The notes under the pieces are model-generated. The model made no database searches. It was not told where the DNA came from and worked only from the letters and a program-made list of their open reading frames with translations. The position numbers were made by a program, and so were the translations under genes. Positions 35,791 through 44,754 of a DNA stretch of 64,000 nucleotides are shown here, one piece after another. Origin of the DNA: Sphingomonas telluris (GTDB lineage: Bacteria > Pseudomonadota > Alphaproteobacteria > Sphingomonadales > Sphingomonadaceae); the NCBI RefSeq assembly GCF_022568775.1, contig NZ_JAKZHW010000002.1, positions 66,001 through 130,000 on the forward strand, read 5' to 3'. Positions within the stretch are counted from its first letter, which is position 1; every line of letters begins with the position of its first letter.

Positions 35791-36039
35791 ATGGAAGCTC
35801 CGGACGGCTGGTCGATCGAAGAGGGCGGCAAGGCACTCGTCAGAACCATAAAGTTCAAGGACTTCTCCGAAGCGTTCGCCTTCCTCACGCGCGTGGCCCT
35901 GCATGCGGAGAAGGTCGATCACCATCCCGAGTTCACGAGCGTGTGGAATCGCGTCGACTTCCGCCTGATCAGTCACGATTCGGACGGGGTTACCGAGCGT
36001 GACGTGAAGCTGGCGGAGGCGATCAACCGCCTGGTCTAG
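35791..36039 (+). CDS. phhB: 4a-hydroxytetrahydrobiopterin dehydratase
   Basis: An 82-residue pterin-4a-carbinolamine dehydratase, which regenerates the tetrahydrobiopterin cofactor during phenylalanine hydroxylation. The family signature is intact: HAEKVDHHPEFTSVWNRVDF and LISHDSDGVTERDVKLA. I prefer ATG 35791, which has AAGGA six bases upstream, over ATG 35785, whose ribosome-binding site would abut. The stop overlaps the convergent sulfotransferase by 4 bp. Phenylalanine hydroxylase is not in the window. Confidence 0.93.
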   Translation: MEAPDGWSIEEGGKALVRTIKFKDFSEAFAFLTRVALHAEKVDHHPEFTSVWNRVDFRLISHDSDGVTERDVKLAEAINRLV

Positions 36040-36809
36040 GCCAGCGCCGGCTGCGATTTCTGAACCGAGGATTCCAGCTCATAGTCGCGCTCGTAGAGGT
36101 CGTGGATCATGCGCGACGTCTCATTGTTCCTGAGCGCGCGCACGCCCGGGAGCTCGCCTGTACGGTCGTAATGCTGCCGGAGCTCGCGCACCGGAACGTC
36201 CTCGCTCGGGTCGTTGAAAAGATGCTCTGAAGATTGGTTGGCGGGCATCAGGAAATAGCGGTCGGCGATCTCGCGGCCGAAGATCTCGCGGGCATGGTCC
36301 TGGAGACACGCCATCGACCAGGCGCAATTGTAATGGACCGGCAGCAGGTGATCCGACTGCGCCCAGACGTGCGGGTCGGCGTATTTGGCGGGCAGGTACC
36401 ACCGCACGAACTCGGTGAAGGTCGCGTCTTCCGGGTCGCTGTGCATCACGCGGACGAAGTTGGCGAGAAGGTCGTCGGCGTCCTTCTGCATCACCAATTT
36501 GTTGCGGAAGAGCGACGCGGCGCGCTCGAACGGGTCGCGGTAGACGTAGACGCGCCAGCTGGCGGAGCGGACATCTTCGACCGACCCGACCCCGCAGTTC
36601 TGCTTCATGAACGCGAAGGCGCCGCTCCACGGACCATCATAGCCGTGCTTGTCGAGCATCATGCGTTTGAATGCGGAGGAGGCGTTCTTGCGGATATAGC
36701 AGTAAGCGATGGGCCGCCCATCAAGCTCAAACTTGAAGTGCGCGTTGACGCGCCGCCGCCATGATCGGCGAAAGGACGCGAGGAAGGGGACCGATGGTTG
36801 CGACACCAT
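36036..36809 (-). CDS. sulfotransferase family 2 protein
   Basis: A 257-residue protein with the PAPS-binding pattern of Sulfotransfer_2: a 5'-phosphosulfate loop-like IRKNASSAFKRMM (about 39-51) and a 3'-phosphate motif YRDPFERAASLFRNK (about 89-103). No transmembrane helix. Substrate unknown, possibly a surface glycan or lipid. Start ATG 36809 gives a basic N-terminus without signal. Similar genes often lie in polysaccharide clusters, but none is seen here. Confidence 0.8.
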   Translation of the reverse strand: MVSQPSVPFLASFRRSWRRRVNAHFKFELDGRPIAYCYIRKNASSAFKRMMLDKHGYDGPWSGAFAFMKQNCGVGSVEDVRSASWRVYVYRDPFERAASLFRNKLVMQKDADDLLANFVRVMHSDPEDATFTEFVRWYLPAKYADPHVWAQSDHLLPVHYNCAWSMACLQDHAREIFGREIADRYFLMPANQSSEHLFNDPSEDVPVRELRQHYDRTGELPGVRALRNNETSRMIHDLYERDYELESSVQKSQPALA

Positions 36810-36875
36810 TTCGACCCAACAACGTTCGAGCCCGCGAAGCGACGCTTTCTCTAACCGATATTAACGCCGTGGCGC

Positions 36876-38786
36876 TCATATTCTCAGCTGGCTGCCGAGC
36901 TCGATGACGCGATTGATCGGAAGCTTGAAGAATTCCATCGCGCTCTCGCTGCTCTTCATCATCCAGGCGAACAGCTTCTCGCGCCACAGCGCCATGCCCG
37001 GCTGAGCCTTGGCTGCTATCAGCTTCTGGCGGCCGAGGAAGAAGCTGGTGCTCATCATGTTGAAGCCGCCGCCGCACGTTTCGATGCGGGTGAGGTCGGT
37101 GGGTATGTCGACCTCGTCCATGAAGCCGTAGTGGAGGATCACGCGATAGAAGCCCCTGCCGGCCTCATGCACCTCCAGCCGCTCCTTGGGTGGGACATGA
37201 GGTACGTCCTCGACCCTCACGTTGAGGATCAGGACGCGCTCGTGCAGCACCTGGTTGTGCTTCAGATTGTGCAACAATGCGGAGGGGATGCTGTCGGCGG
37301 AGGTGGAGAGGAAGACGGAAGTTCCACGCACCCGATGCACCGAAGCCGCCGACTTGATGAACACGTCGATCGGAAGCGCGTCCTCCTCAAGCCGTTCGCG
37401 CATCAGGCGGCGGCCCGTTGCCCAGGTGGAGAGCAAGGTGAAAATGACGAGGCCGACCACGATGGGGAACCAGGCCCCTTCGAACAGCTTCTCCGACCCC
37501 GAAGCGATGAAGACCAGGTCGATGGCAATGAAGAACAGGAATCCGACGCCTGCCTGCCACAGCGGCCGCTTCCAGATGCGGAACACCACGACATATTGCA
37601 TCAGCGTGGTGATCAGCATGGTGCCGACGACCGCCAGCCCGTAGGCGGGCAGCATCGCGGAGGAATGGCCGAACGCTACGACGAGCAGCCCGACCATCGC
37701 CGCGAGCGCCCAGTTCACTCCGGGAAGATAAATCTGTCCGATCGCTTTCGACGAGGTGTGCAGTATGCGCATCCGCGGAAGGAAGCCGAGCTGGATGGCC
37801 TGGTGCGTCACCGAATAGGCGCCTGATATCACGGCCTGGCTGGCGATGATGGTCGCAAAGGTCGCAATGACAAGCAGCGGGACCGTCAGCGAAGGCGGCA
37901 CCATGCGGAAAAACGGATTGTCGACGAATTCCGGATGCTGAATCAGCATCGCCGCCTGGCCGAGATAGTTCAGAACCAGCGCGGGCAGGACGATGTACAG
38001 CCACGCTGCCGTGATCGGCTTCCGGCCGAAGTGACCCATGTCCGCATATAGCGCCTCGGTGCCCGTGATCGCATAGACCACGGCCCCCAGCGACAGGAAT
38101 GAATAGAGCGGGTGGGCCTGGAAGAAGCTCCAGATGTAGACGGGGTTCAGAGCGCGAAATACCTGCGGATGACCGGCGATGTGAGAGATCCCCATCGCGG
38201 CAATCACGGCGAAATAGAGCAGCATGACGGGGCCGAACAGCTTGCCTACGCGGTCGGTGCCGTGCCGCTGAATCGCGAACAGGCTGATCAGGATCGCGAG
38301 TGCGATCCAGACGATGTACGGCTTGAACGCACTGCTGACGACGCCGAGACCCTCGACCGCCGAGATCACGGAGATGGCCGGCGTCAGCATCGCGTCGGCA
38401 TAGAATAATGCGGTCGCGAACAATGCGGCGACAAGCAGCCATCGCGGCAGGGCATCCGAACCAAGACGCCGCTGGATCAGCGAGTAGAGCGCAAGACTGC
38501 CGCCCTCGCCGCGATTGTCGCAGCGCATGACGATGAAGACGTATTTGATCGTGACGACAAAAACGAACGACCAGAAGATGAGGCTGGCGATCCCGTACAG
38601 GTCGGTTACCACCAAGTTGAGATGGTAGCGCGGATCTAGCGTAGCCTGGAATGCGTAGAGCGGGCTTGTACCGATGTCGCCGAAGACGACGCCAAGCGCA
38701 CCGAGCGTAAGCGCGGCGCGGTTGTGCCCCTGGATTTCATAATGAGTGTCTGTCGGCGCATCGAACTTTTGTGCGAGAGTAGCCAT
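36876..38786 (-). CDS. kup: low-affinity potassium uptake protein Kup
   Basis: A 636-residue K+/H+ symporter with twelve membrane helices followed by a cytoplasmic tail. The N-terminal GVVFGDIGTSPLYA motif and the DNRGEGGSLALYSL segment are diagnostic. Start ATG 38786. Divergent from the KdpD-like regulator at 38912, with a 125-bp shared upstream region holding a small CCCTT-AAGA-AAGGG inverted repeat at 38843-38856. Confidence 0.96.
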   Translation of the reverse strand: MATLAQKFDAPTDTHYEIQGHNRAALTLGALGVVFGDIGTSPLYAFQATLDPRYHLNLVVTDLYGIASLIFWSFVFVVTIKYVFIVMRCDNRGEGGSLALYSLIQRRLGSDALPRWLLVAALFATALFYADAMLTPAISVISAVEGLGVVSSAFKPYIVWIALAILISLFAIQRHGTDRVGKLFGPVMLLYFAVIAAMGISHIAGHPQVFRALNPVYIWSFFQAHPLYSFLSLGAVVYAITGTEALYADMGHFGRKPITAAWLYIVLPALVLNYLGQAAMLIQHPEFVDNPFFRMVPPSLTVPLLVIATFATIIASQAVISGAYSVTHQAIQLGFLPRMRILHTSSKAIGQIYLPGVNWALAAMVGLLVVAFGHSSAMLPAYGLAVVGTMLITTLMQYVVVFRIWKRPLWQAGVGFLFFIAIDLVFIASGSEKLFEGAWFPIVVGLVIFTLLSTWATGRRLMRERLEEDALPIDVFIKSAASVHRVRGTSVFLSTSADSIPSALLHNLKHNQVLHERVLILNVRVEDVPHVPPKERLEVHEAGRGFYRVILHYGFMDEVDIPTDLTRIETCGGGFNMMSTSFFLGRQKLIAAKAQPGMALWREKLFAWMMKSSESAMEFFKLPINRVIELGSQLRI

Positions 38787-38911
38787 GGCCGCTATGTGCG
38801 GTTCAGCCCCATAAAGATTCCATGTGGATTAAGGCCGTTCCCCCCTTAAGAAAGGGCGGTGGTTGGCGAAATCCACTCGACGCGGGCCACGGCGAGTATC
38901 ACTTAGCGCCG

Positions 38912-40243
38912 ATGGCCGATTTGCGCGCCACCCACTCCGCTGCCGCCCCGTCGCGCGGCTATGCCGAAGCCCTGCTCTTCGTTGCGGGCTCCACTTTGCT
39001 TGGCCTCGCACTGGCGCCGAGTTGGGGCAGTTCGGCAGTCGACATGCTCTATCTCCCGGCAGTCATCGCCACAGCCGTCCTGGGCGGCCTGTGGCCCGGC
39101 ATGTTCGCGGCATTGCTTGCGGCGCTAGCCTACAACTTCTTCTTCACCGCGCCGCACATGACGCTGAGAATCGACAATCCGAACGACATCGTCACCGTGA
39201 TCGTCCTGTTCGCCGTCGCCGTGGTGACCAGCCAGCTGGCGGCCTCCGTTCGCCGGCAGGCGCGTCTCGCGGAAGCGCATGCGGCACGCAGCGAGGCGGT
39301 GGCCGGCCTGGCCGGGCGGCTGCTCACCTGCACGACGGAGCAGGAGGTCGCGCAAATCAGCGTCAGCGAACTGGCCGGCGTGTTCGAGTGCAATGTGGCG
39401 CTTCTGACAGGGTCGCCTGAGCCGCGCTTGCTGGCGAGTGCGCCGGTGCCGATGCGCCTCACGCCCGGCGACATCGCCGTCGCCGCGCTCGTCATCGATT
39501 CCCGCGGCCGGGCCGGTCGGGGGGTGGACCGGGCGGTGCCTACCGAGTGGCAGTTTCATGCGGTGAAGTCCGGCAGCGGGGCCATTGCCGCGATGGGGTT
39601 CGCGCGCGACGATGGGGTGCCCGCGGTAGACCCGCGATTTTTCGCCTTGCTCGACAATTTGCTCGACCAGGTGGCGCTCGCGCTCGAGCGCGCGCGCCTG
39701 GAAAGCGAGGCGCGTGAGTTCGCGCGCACCCGCGAGCGAGACCGGGTGCGCTCGGTGCTCCTGTCCACGATCGGCCAGGACATCACGCCGTCGCTGAAGG
39801 CGATCGCCGGCGGCGTCCGCGCGCTCAGGCGTGACGGCGCGACCGACAAGGAGGTCGTGTCGGGCATCGGCTCGGAGGCGGCGAAGCTCGAGCGTTACGT
39901 TTCCAATCTGCTCGATACCGGGCCGGACTCCGACCAGCGGCCGATCGAAGTGGACGGGCTTACCATCGACCTCTTCCGGCGCCTCGTCCTTCGCGACGGG
40001 GAGGAGGTCCACCTCACGCCGAAGGAATATGCGGTGCTCGCGGAGCTAGCGAAGCATCCGGGGCGGGTCCTGACCCACGCCCATCTGTTGCGGACCGGTT
40101 GGGGCCCGGCGCAGGAAGGGCAGATCGAATATCTGCGCGTCGCCGTCCGCGCGCTTCGCCAGAAGATCGAGCGCAATCCCTCGCGGCCGGAGATCATCCT
40201 CAACGAGCCGGCCGTGGGCTACCGGCTCCAGCCCGGCTCATAG
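38912..40243 (+). CDS. KdpD-like sensor fused to a winged-helix DNA-binding domain
   Basis: A 443-residue membrane regulator. Residues about 12-120 form the four-helix DUF4118 membrane module of KdpD, followed by a GAF-like domain (about 125-265). The next segment, RDRVRSVLLSTIGQDITPSL (270s-290s), aligns with the KdpD dimerisation helix, but the phosphoacceptor His in SHD is Gln289 (GQD), and the HATPase domain is missing. From about 348 to the end is an OmpR/KdpE winged helix (DLFRRLVLRDG, LTPKEYAVLAELAKHPG). It looks like a one-component, membrane-bound potassium regulator. Start ATG 38912 is not certain. Confidence 0.82.
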   Translation: MADLRATHSAAAPSRGYAEALLFVAGSTLLGLALAPSWGSSAVDMLYLPAVIATAVLGGLWPGMFAALLAALAYNFFFTAPHMTLRIDNPNDIVTVIVLFAVAVVTSQLAASVRRQARLAEAHAARSEAVAGLAGRLLTCTTEQEVAQISVSELAGVFECNVALLTGSPEPRLLASAPVPMRLTPGDIAVAALVIDSRGRAGRGVDRAVPTEWQFHAVKSGSGAIAAMGFARDDGVPAVDPRFFALLDNLLDQVALALERARLESEAREFARTRERDRVRSVLLSTIGQDITPSLKAIAGGVRALRRDGATDKEVVSGIGSEAAKLERYVSNLLDTGPDSDQRPIEVDGLTIDLFRRLVLRDGEEVHLTPKEYAVLAELAKHPGRVLTHAHLLRTGWGPAQEGQIEYLRVAVRALRQKIERNPSRPEIILNEPAVGYRLQPGS

Positions 40244-40353
40244 ACCCAGCCGCATTCTGGCGGCGGCAGGGGCGAGTCAGGCCTTTGCGCATTGGTCTTG
40301 ATCAGAGGCTGTTCGCTGGAATGACTGGCGCGGCCTGTTATAGCCTCGACACG

Positions 40354-40869
40354 ATGGCCGACGACGAGACGTTACGGGAGTATCGCACGGGTTCGGACCC
40401 GCGCACTTTGCGCGATGCGCTGGGCTGTTTCGCCACAGGCGTGACGGTGGTTACCTGCTTCGACGAACAGGACCGGCCGGTCGGACTCACGGCGAACAGC
40501 TTCACCTCCGTCTCCCTTGATCCGCCGCTGCTGCTCGTGAACGTGCACAAGCACGCCGCCTGTGCCCGGGCTCTCACGACGGCCACTCACTTTGCGATCA
40601 ACGTGCTGCAAACCGGCCAGCAGCCTGCCTCGATCCGCTTCGCGACGCGCCAGGAGGATCGCTTCGGGGCGAATGACTGGTCGCGCGGCGAGTTCGGAGC
40701 GCCGGTACTTCAGGAGTCGCTCGGCGTCTTCGAATGCGAGCGCTTCGCCGTGTACGAGGGCGGCGATCACCACATCCTTGTCGGGCAGGTCGTGAAGGCG
40801 AGCTTCAATCCCGAGCTCGACCCTCTCCTCTATTTCCGCGGACGCTACCGCAGGCTGCACTTCGACTAG
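40354..40869 (+). CDS. flavin reductase family protein
   Basis: A 171-residue FMN-binding split-barrel protein of the HpaC/flavin reductase type: FATGVTVVTC near the N-terminus, GLTANSFTSVSLDPPLLLV (flavin-binding region, about 48-66) and a C-terminal LLYFRGRYRRL. It supplies reduced flavin to a monooxygenase or acts on flavin itself; the partner is not in the neighbourhood. ATG 40354 or 40321 are both possible. The stop overlaps the convergent DUF808 gene by 4 bp. Confidence 0.87.
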   Translation: MADDETLREYRTGSDPRTLRDALGCFATGVTVVTCFDEQDRPVGLTANSFTSVSLDPPLLLVNVHKHAACARALTTATHFAINVLQTGQQPASIRFATRQEDRFGANDWSRGEFGAPVLQESLGVFECERFAVYEGGDHHILVGQVVKASFNPELDPLLYFRGRYRRLHFD

Positions 40870-41819
40870 TCGACGATCAGCTTCTCGGGATGCTTCGTCA
40901 CCTGACGGACGATGGCGACGATGACGCCCCCGACGACCAGGCCGACGATCGCTCCTCCAACCGCGTTGACGAGCCATGCGACCAGGCCCGAGCCGCCGAC
41001 AACCTCGCTGGCCGAATGCGACAGGCCATGGATCGTCTCGGGGATGAAGGTGAGGACGTGCATCTCCTCCAGGCCGTGGACGAGAATGCCGCCGCCGACC
41101 CAGAGCATTGCCGCGGTGCCGATTCCCGCGAGGCCGCTGAGCAGCGCCGGAACGACGCGCACCATGCCGCGCCCGACCGCGCGTGTTCCTGCACCCGGCT
41201 TCTCCGCGAGGTGCAGTCCGATGTCGTCGAGCTTCACGATCAGGGCGACGACGCCGTAGACGCCGGCAGTGATGGCGAGAGCCACCGCGATCAGGGCGAA
41301 CGCCGTCGTCACCAACGAAAGATGTTCGAGGCTCGCCAGTGAGATGGCCATGATCTCACCCGACAGGATGAAGTCGGTGCGGATCGCGCTCTTCACCTGG
41401 AGCGCCTCGAGCTCGCGGGGGTCGTCGATGGAGTCCATCAACTTGTCCTCGTGATCGTGGTCGTGGAGCAGCTTCTCCAGGATCTTCTCGGTCGCCTCGA
41501 ACGCCAGGTACGAACCGCCGATCATCAGCAGCGGCACGATCAGGAACGGGGCGAAGGCGGTCAGCAACAGCGCCACCGGGAGCAGGATCAGCAGCTTGTT
41601 CTTGAGGGACCCCCAGGCGATCTTGCCGATGATCGGAAGCTCGCGCTCCGGCGCCAGGCCGACGACGTAGCGGGGCGTCACCGCCGTATCGTCGATGACG
41701 ACGCCGGCCGCCTTGGTGCTCGCCTTGCCGGCCGCTCCGGCGACATCGTCGAGCGACGAAGCGGCGAGCTTGGCGATGGTGGCGACATCGTCGAGAAGCG
41801 CAATCAAACCTGAAGGCAT
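40866..41819 (-). CDS. DUF808 family membrane protein
   Basis: A 317-residue membrane protein matching DUF808 (YedI-like): N-terminal PSGLIALLDDVATIAKLAASSLDDVAGAA-type start (positions 2-30), then AGVVIDDTAVTPRYV and GGSYLAFEATEKILEKLL. About seven membrane helices. Function unknown. Divergent from serS, with only 54 bp between the two starts. Confidence 0.9.
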   Translation of the reverse strand: MPSGLIALLDDVATIAKLAASSLDDVAGAAGKASTKAAGVVIDDTAVTPRYVVGLAPERELPIIGKIAWGSLKNKLLILLPVALLLTAFAPFLIVPLLMIGGSYLAFEATEKILEKLLHDHDHEDKLMDSIDDPRELEALQVKSAIRTDFILSGEIMAISLASLEHLSLVTTAFALIAVALAITAGVYGVVALIVKLDDIGLHLAEKPGAGTRAVGRGMVRVVPALLSGLAGIGTAAMLWVGGGILVHGLEEMHVLTFIPETIHGLSHSASEVVGGSGLVAWLVNAVGGAIVGLVVGGVIVAIVRQVTKHPEKLIVD

Positions 41820-41873
41820 TCATGGCGCTTAGGCGAACTTGCGGTCCCGGCGCAATTCGCGCAGTGCCGCGCC

Positions 41874-43133
41874 ATGCTTGGACTGGACTTCATCAGGGCG
41901 AACCGGGCGGCGGTCGAGAAGGCGATCGCCGATAAAGGCGTGACGCTCGACCTCGACAATCTGCTCTCGCTCGACAGTGAGGTGCGCGCTCTCAAGACCG
42001 AGATCGAGGCGCTCAGGGCCGAACGCAACGCGATCAGCGCCCGCTTCAAGAGCGTCCCTCCGGAAGAGCGCGCGGAGCTTGGGCGGCGGGCCAAGGAAGC
42101 GGGCGCCCGTGCAGGTGAGCTCGAGAACGCCCTCGCCGAGAAGCAGGCGCTGCTCACCGAGCTGCAGATGCGCGTTCCGAACATTCCGTGGAAAGGCGCC
42201 CCCGTCGGGCCCGACGAGACCTTCAACACGGTCATCCGCAGAGAGGGCGAGCCGCCCAAGTTCGACTTCGAGCCGCTGGACCATGTCGCGCTGATCGAGA
42301 AGAACGATTGGGCGGAGCTCGGCCGGATCGTCCAGGTTTCGGGCAGCCGCACCTATTGCCTCAAGGGCCGCCTCGCTTTGCTTGAGCTGAAGCTGATGGG
42401 CTGGGCGCTGCAGCAGATCGCCGATGCCGGATTCACCGCGATAAGCGTTCCGGCGATCGCCCGCGAGCAGGCCTTTATCAACCAGGGGCAGTTCCCGGGT
42501 CATGTCGAGGAAACTTACGCGCTTCCCAACGACGACCTTTATCTTGCCGGGACTGCCGAGGTGGCACTGACCTCGCTCCATTCGGGCGAAATCCTGGAAG
42601 GCGACAAGCTGCCGATCCTCTACGCCGGAATCTCGCCGTGCTTCCGCAGGGAGGCCGGCAGCGCGGGCAAGGACGTCCGCGGGCTGCTGCGCGTCCACCA
42701 GTTCTTCAAGGTCGAGCAATATGTGATTTGCGAGGCCGACGACGCTCAGTCTGCCGAGTGGCATGCAAAGCTGCTCCAGCTGGCGGAGAGCCTGCTCAAG
42801 GCGCTCGAAATTCCCTACCAGGTGATCGAGACCTCGACCGGGGACATGGGTCTCGGCAAGTTCCGGATGAACGACATCGAGAGCTGGGTGCCGAGCCTCG
42901 GCAAGTATCGCGAGACGCACAGCTGCTCGACGCTGCACGACTGGCAGGCGCGCCGGGCGAACCTCCGCTACCGCGGCAGCGACGGGAGGGTGCGGTTCGC
43001 GCACACGCTGAACAACACGGCGCTGGCCTCTCCGCGTATCCTCGTGCCGCTGCTGGAGAACCACCAGACTGCCGACGGCCGTGTGAAGCTCCCGCCGGTG
43101 CTGCAGGAGTTGATGGGGGGCGAGTTCCTCTGA
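41874..43133 (+). CDS. serS: seryl-tRNA synthetase
   Basis: A 419-residue class II aminoacyl-tRNA synthetase that charges tRNA-Ser. The N-terminal long coiled-coil tRNA-binding arm (about 30-100) is followed by the catalytic core with class II motif 2 (FRREAGSAGKDVRGLLRVHQF, about 255-275) and motif 3 (NGRVRF-like region and NNTALASPRILVPLLEN). The first gene of the following alpha/beta hydrolase pair overlaps its stop by a few bases. Confidence 0.97.
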   Translation: MLGLDFIRANRAAVEKAIADKGVTLDLDNLLSLDSEVRALKTEIEALRAERNAISARFKSVPPEERAELGRRAKEAGARAGELENALAEKQALLTELQMRVPNIPWKGAPVGPDETFNTVIRREGEPPKFDFEPLDHVALIEKNDWAELGRIVQVSGSRTYCLKGRLALLELKLMGWALQQIADAGFTAISVPAIAREQAFINQGQFPGHVEETYALPNDDLYLAGTAEVALTSLHSGEILEGDKLPILYAGISPCFRREAGSAGKDVRGLLRVHQFFKVEQYVICEADDAQSAEWHAKLLQLAESLLKALEIPYQVIETSTGDMGLGKFRMNDIESWVPSLGKYRETHSCSTLHDWQARRANLRYRGSDGRVRFAHTLNNTALASPRILVPLLENHQTADGRVKLPPVLQELMGGEFL

Positions 43134-43831
43134 GTGCGGCGTTCGAGGGTGACGACCGGCCGCCTCCCGCGTGGCGCCGGTTCTACGAGGGCGCGTCGCT
43201 ATTCGCGCGGTTTTGGCATGGTTTCGGTCACCTTCGGCCGCGTGGCCCGGAGGATGGTCCGCCGGCACTTGTCATTCCCGGTTTCATCGCGACGGACCGG
43301 ACGACCCTGGCCCTTCGCCGCGCGCTGGCCGAGGCAGGATGGCGCGTGCACGGATGGGAACTCGGGTGGAACAAGGGCGCTCGGGCCGATACGTTAGAGC
43401 GGCTGAAGGCGCGGCTGGATGCCATTTCGAAGGATCGGCCTATCCTTCTTGTCGGTTGGAGCCTTGGCGGCCTGTTTGCGCGCGAGCTTGCGCGAGTGGC
43501 GCCTGACCGTGTGCGAGCGGTCGTGACCCTCGGCTCTCCTTTCTCGGGCGACCCACGGCAAAACAACGTCTGGCGGCTCTACGAGCGGGTTGCGGGACAT
43601 AGTGTCGTCAATCCGCCGCTTCCCCGCATCACGGACAAGCCAGCAGTGCCACACCTGGCGTTCTGGTCTCGCGGAGACGGCATTGTCGCGCCTCGTTCGG
43701 CCCGCGGCCTGGATCACGAACGAGATGAAGCTGTGGAGTTACGATGCACGCACATGGGTTTCGGCGTGTCGGTCCGGACCGTCCGGACGGTGGTGCACGA
43801 AATCGACAGGTTTCTGAAAAATCACGCTTAA
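43130..43831 (+). CDS. alpha/beta hydrolase (paralogue 1)
   Basis: A 233-residue hydrolase. Visible elements: PALVIPGF (oxyanion region), the nucleophile elbow VGWSLGGLFA (Ser), GSPFSGD, and a C-terminal acid/His region ending VVHEIDRF. It is about 45-50% identical by eye to the neighbour at 43880, which suggests a tandem duplication. No ATG/GTG/TTG start lies in frame upstream of the conserved PPPAWRRF start, so the nearest candidate is a CTG at 43130 overlapping the serS stop. The start is therefore unusual or the gene has been affected by mutation. Confidence 0.75.
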   Translation: MSAAFEGDDRPPPAWRRFYEGASLFARFWHGFGHLRPRGPEDGPPALVIPGFIATDRTTLALRRALAEAGWRVHGWELGWNKGARADTLERLKARLDAISKDRPILLVGWSLGGLFARELARVAPDRVRAVVTLGSPFSGDPRQNNVWRLYERVAGHSVVNPPLPRITDKPAVPHLAFWSRGDGIVAPRSARGLDHERDEAVELRCTHMGFGVSVRTVRTVVHEIDRFLKNHA

Positions 43832-43879
43832 TTCACGAAACTTATTGTTTCGGAAACGGAAAGACCCAATCTTCGGGTC

Positions 43880-44704
43880 ATGAAAGTCGCGCGTACGATT
43901 GCCGCCGCAGTTGCCGGTGAAGTTCATCCGGACGACCTTGCGCCGCCGGGCTGGCACCGGCTGCGCGAGATCGCGTGGCACATCCCAAGGCTTCTGGCGG
44001 GACTTGGCCCCGTCGGCCCCCGAGGCCCGGAGGACGGGCCGCCGGCGCTCGTCCTTCCAGGCTTCCTGGCCGGCGACCGGACGACGATGGACATCCGTCG
44101 TGCGTTGGCGCGAGCGGGCTGGCGCGTTCACCCGTGGAACCTCGGAACCAACCGGGGCGCGAAGCCCGACACGCTGAAGCTGCTCGGCAAGCGGCTGGAC
44201 GAAATTTACGACGGACGTCCGATCCTGCTCGTGGGGTGGAGCCTGGGCGGCATGTTCGCACGCGAGCTTGCGCATGCGCATCCCGACAAGGTGCGCGCGG
44301 TGGTCACGTTATGCTCGCCTTTTTCCGGCGACTTGAAGAACAACACGAACGTGCGCGAGCTCTACGAGCGGATCGCCGGGCACGACGTCAATGAGCCGCC
44401 GTTCGCGCGCGGGATCGGCAAGCCGCCGGTCCCGACTTTGGCCTTCTGGTCGCGGCGGGACGGCATCGTCGCGCCGAGTGCAGCGCGTGGTCGTGAGGGC
44501 GAGATCGACCATGCGGTGGAGCTCGATACCTATCACACCGGCGTGGTGCTCTGGCGCCCGGCGCTGACGAGGATCGTGAACGAGATTGCGACCTTCATCG
44601 GCAAGATGGAAGGACGGCCGATCGAGCTTCGGCCGAGGGAGTCCGGTGCTCCGGATTCGGCCGGTTTCAAAACGGCTTGGGCGCGTCTCGATTCGCGCAA
44701 TTGA
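43880..44704 (+). CDS. alpha/beta hydrolase (paralogue 2)
   Basis: A 274-residue hydrolase with an N-terminal basic leader, PALVLPGFLAGDRTT, the nucleophile elbow VGWSLGGMFA and CSPFSGDLKN. The acid and histidine follow the pattern of its upstream paralogue (DTYHTGVVLW). ATG 43880 has no strong ribosome-binding site. The two may act on the same type of ester or lipid. It lies 50 bp before the LexA box of the imuA operon. Confidence 0.85.
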   Translation: MKVARTIAAAVAGEVHPDDLAPPGWHRLREIAWHIPRLLAGLGPVGPRGPEDGPPALVLPGFLAGDRTTMDIRRALARAGWRVHPWNLGTNRGAKPDTLKLLGKRLDEIYDGRPILLVGWSLGGMFARELAHAHPDKVRAVVTLCSPFSGDLKNNTNVRELYERIAGHDVNEPPFARGIGKPPVPTLAFWSRRDGIVAPSAARGREGEIDHAVELDTYHTGVVLWRPALTRIVNEIATFIGKMEGRPIELRPRESGAPDSAGFKTAWARLDSRN

Positions 44705-44730
44705 CTCTGTGACCCGACTCACGAGATAAA

Positions 44731-44745
44731 GAACAAAAGCAGAAC
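44731..44745 (-). promoter_or_regulatory. LexA-binding site (alphaproteobacterial type)
   Basis: GAAC-N7-GAAC (GAACAAAAGCAGAAC) is a perfect match to the alphaproteobacterial SOS box GTTC-N7-GTTC on the other strand. It ends 9 bp before the imuA start, so LexA repression of the imuA-imuB-dnaE2 operon is very likely. Confidence 0.85.
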
Positions 44746-44754
44746 AGAAGCGTT

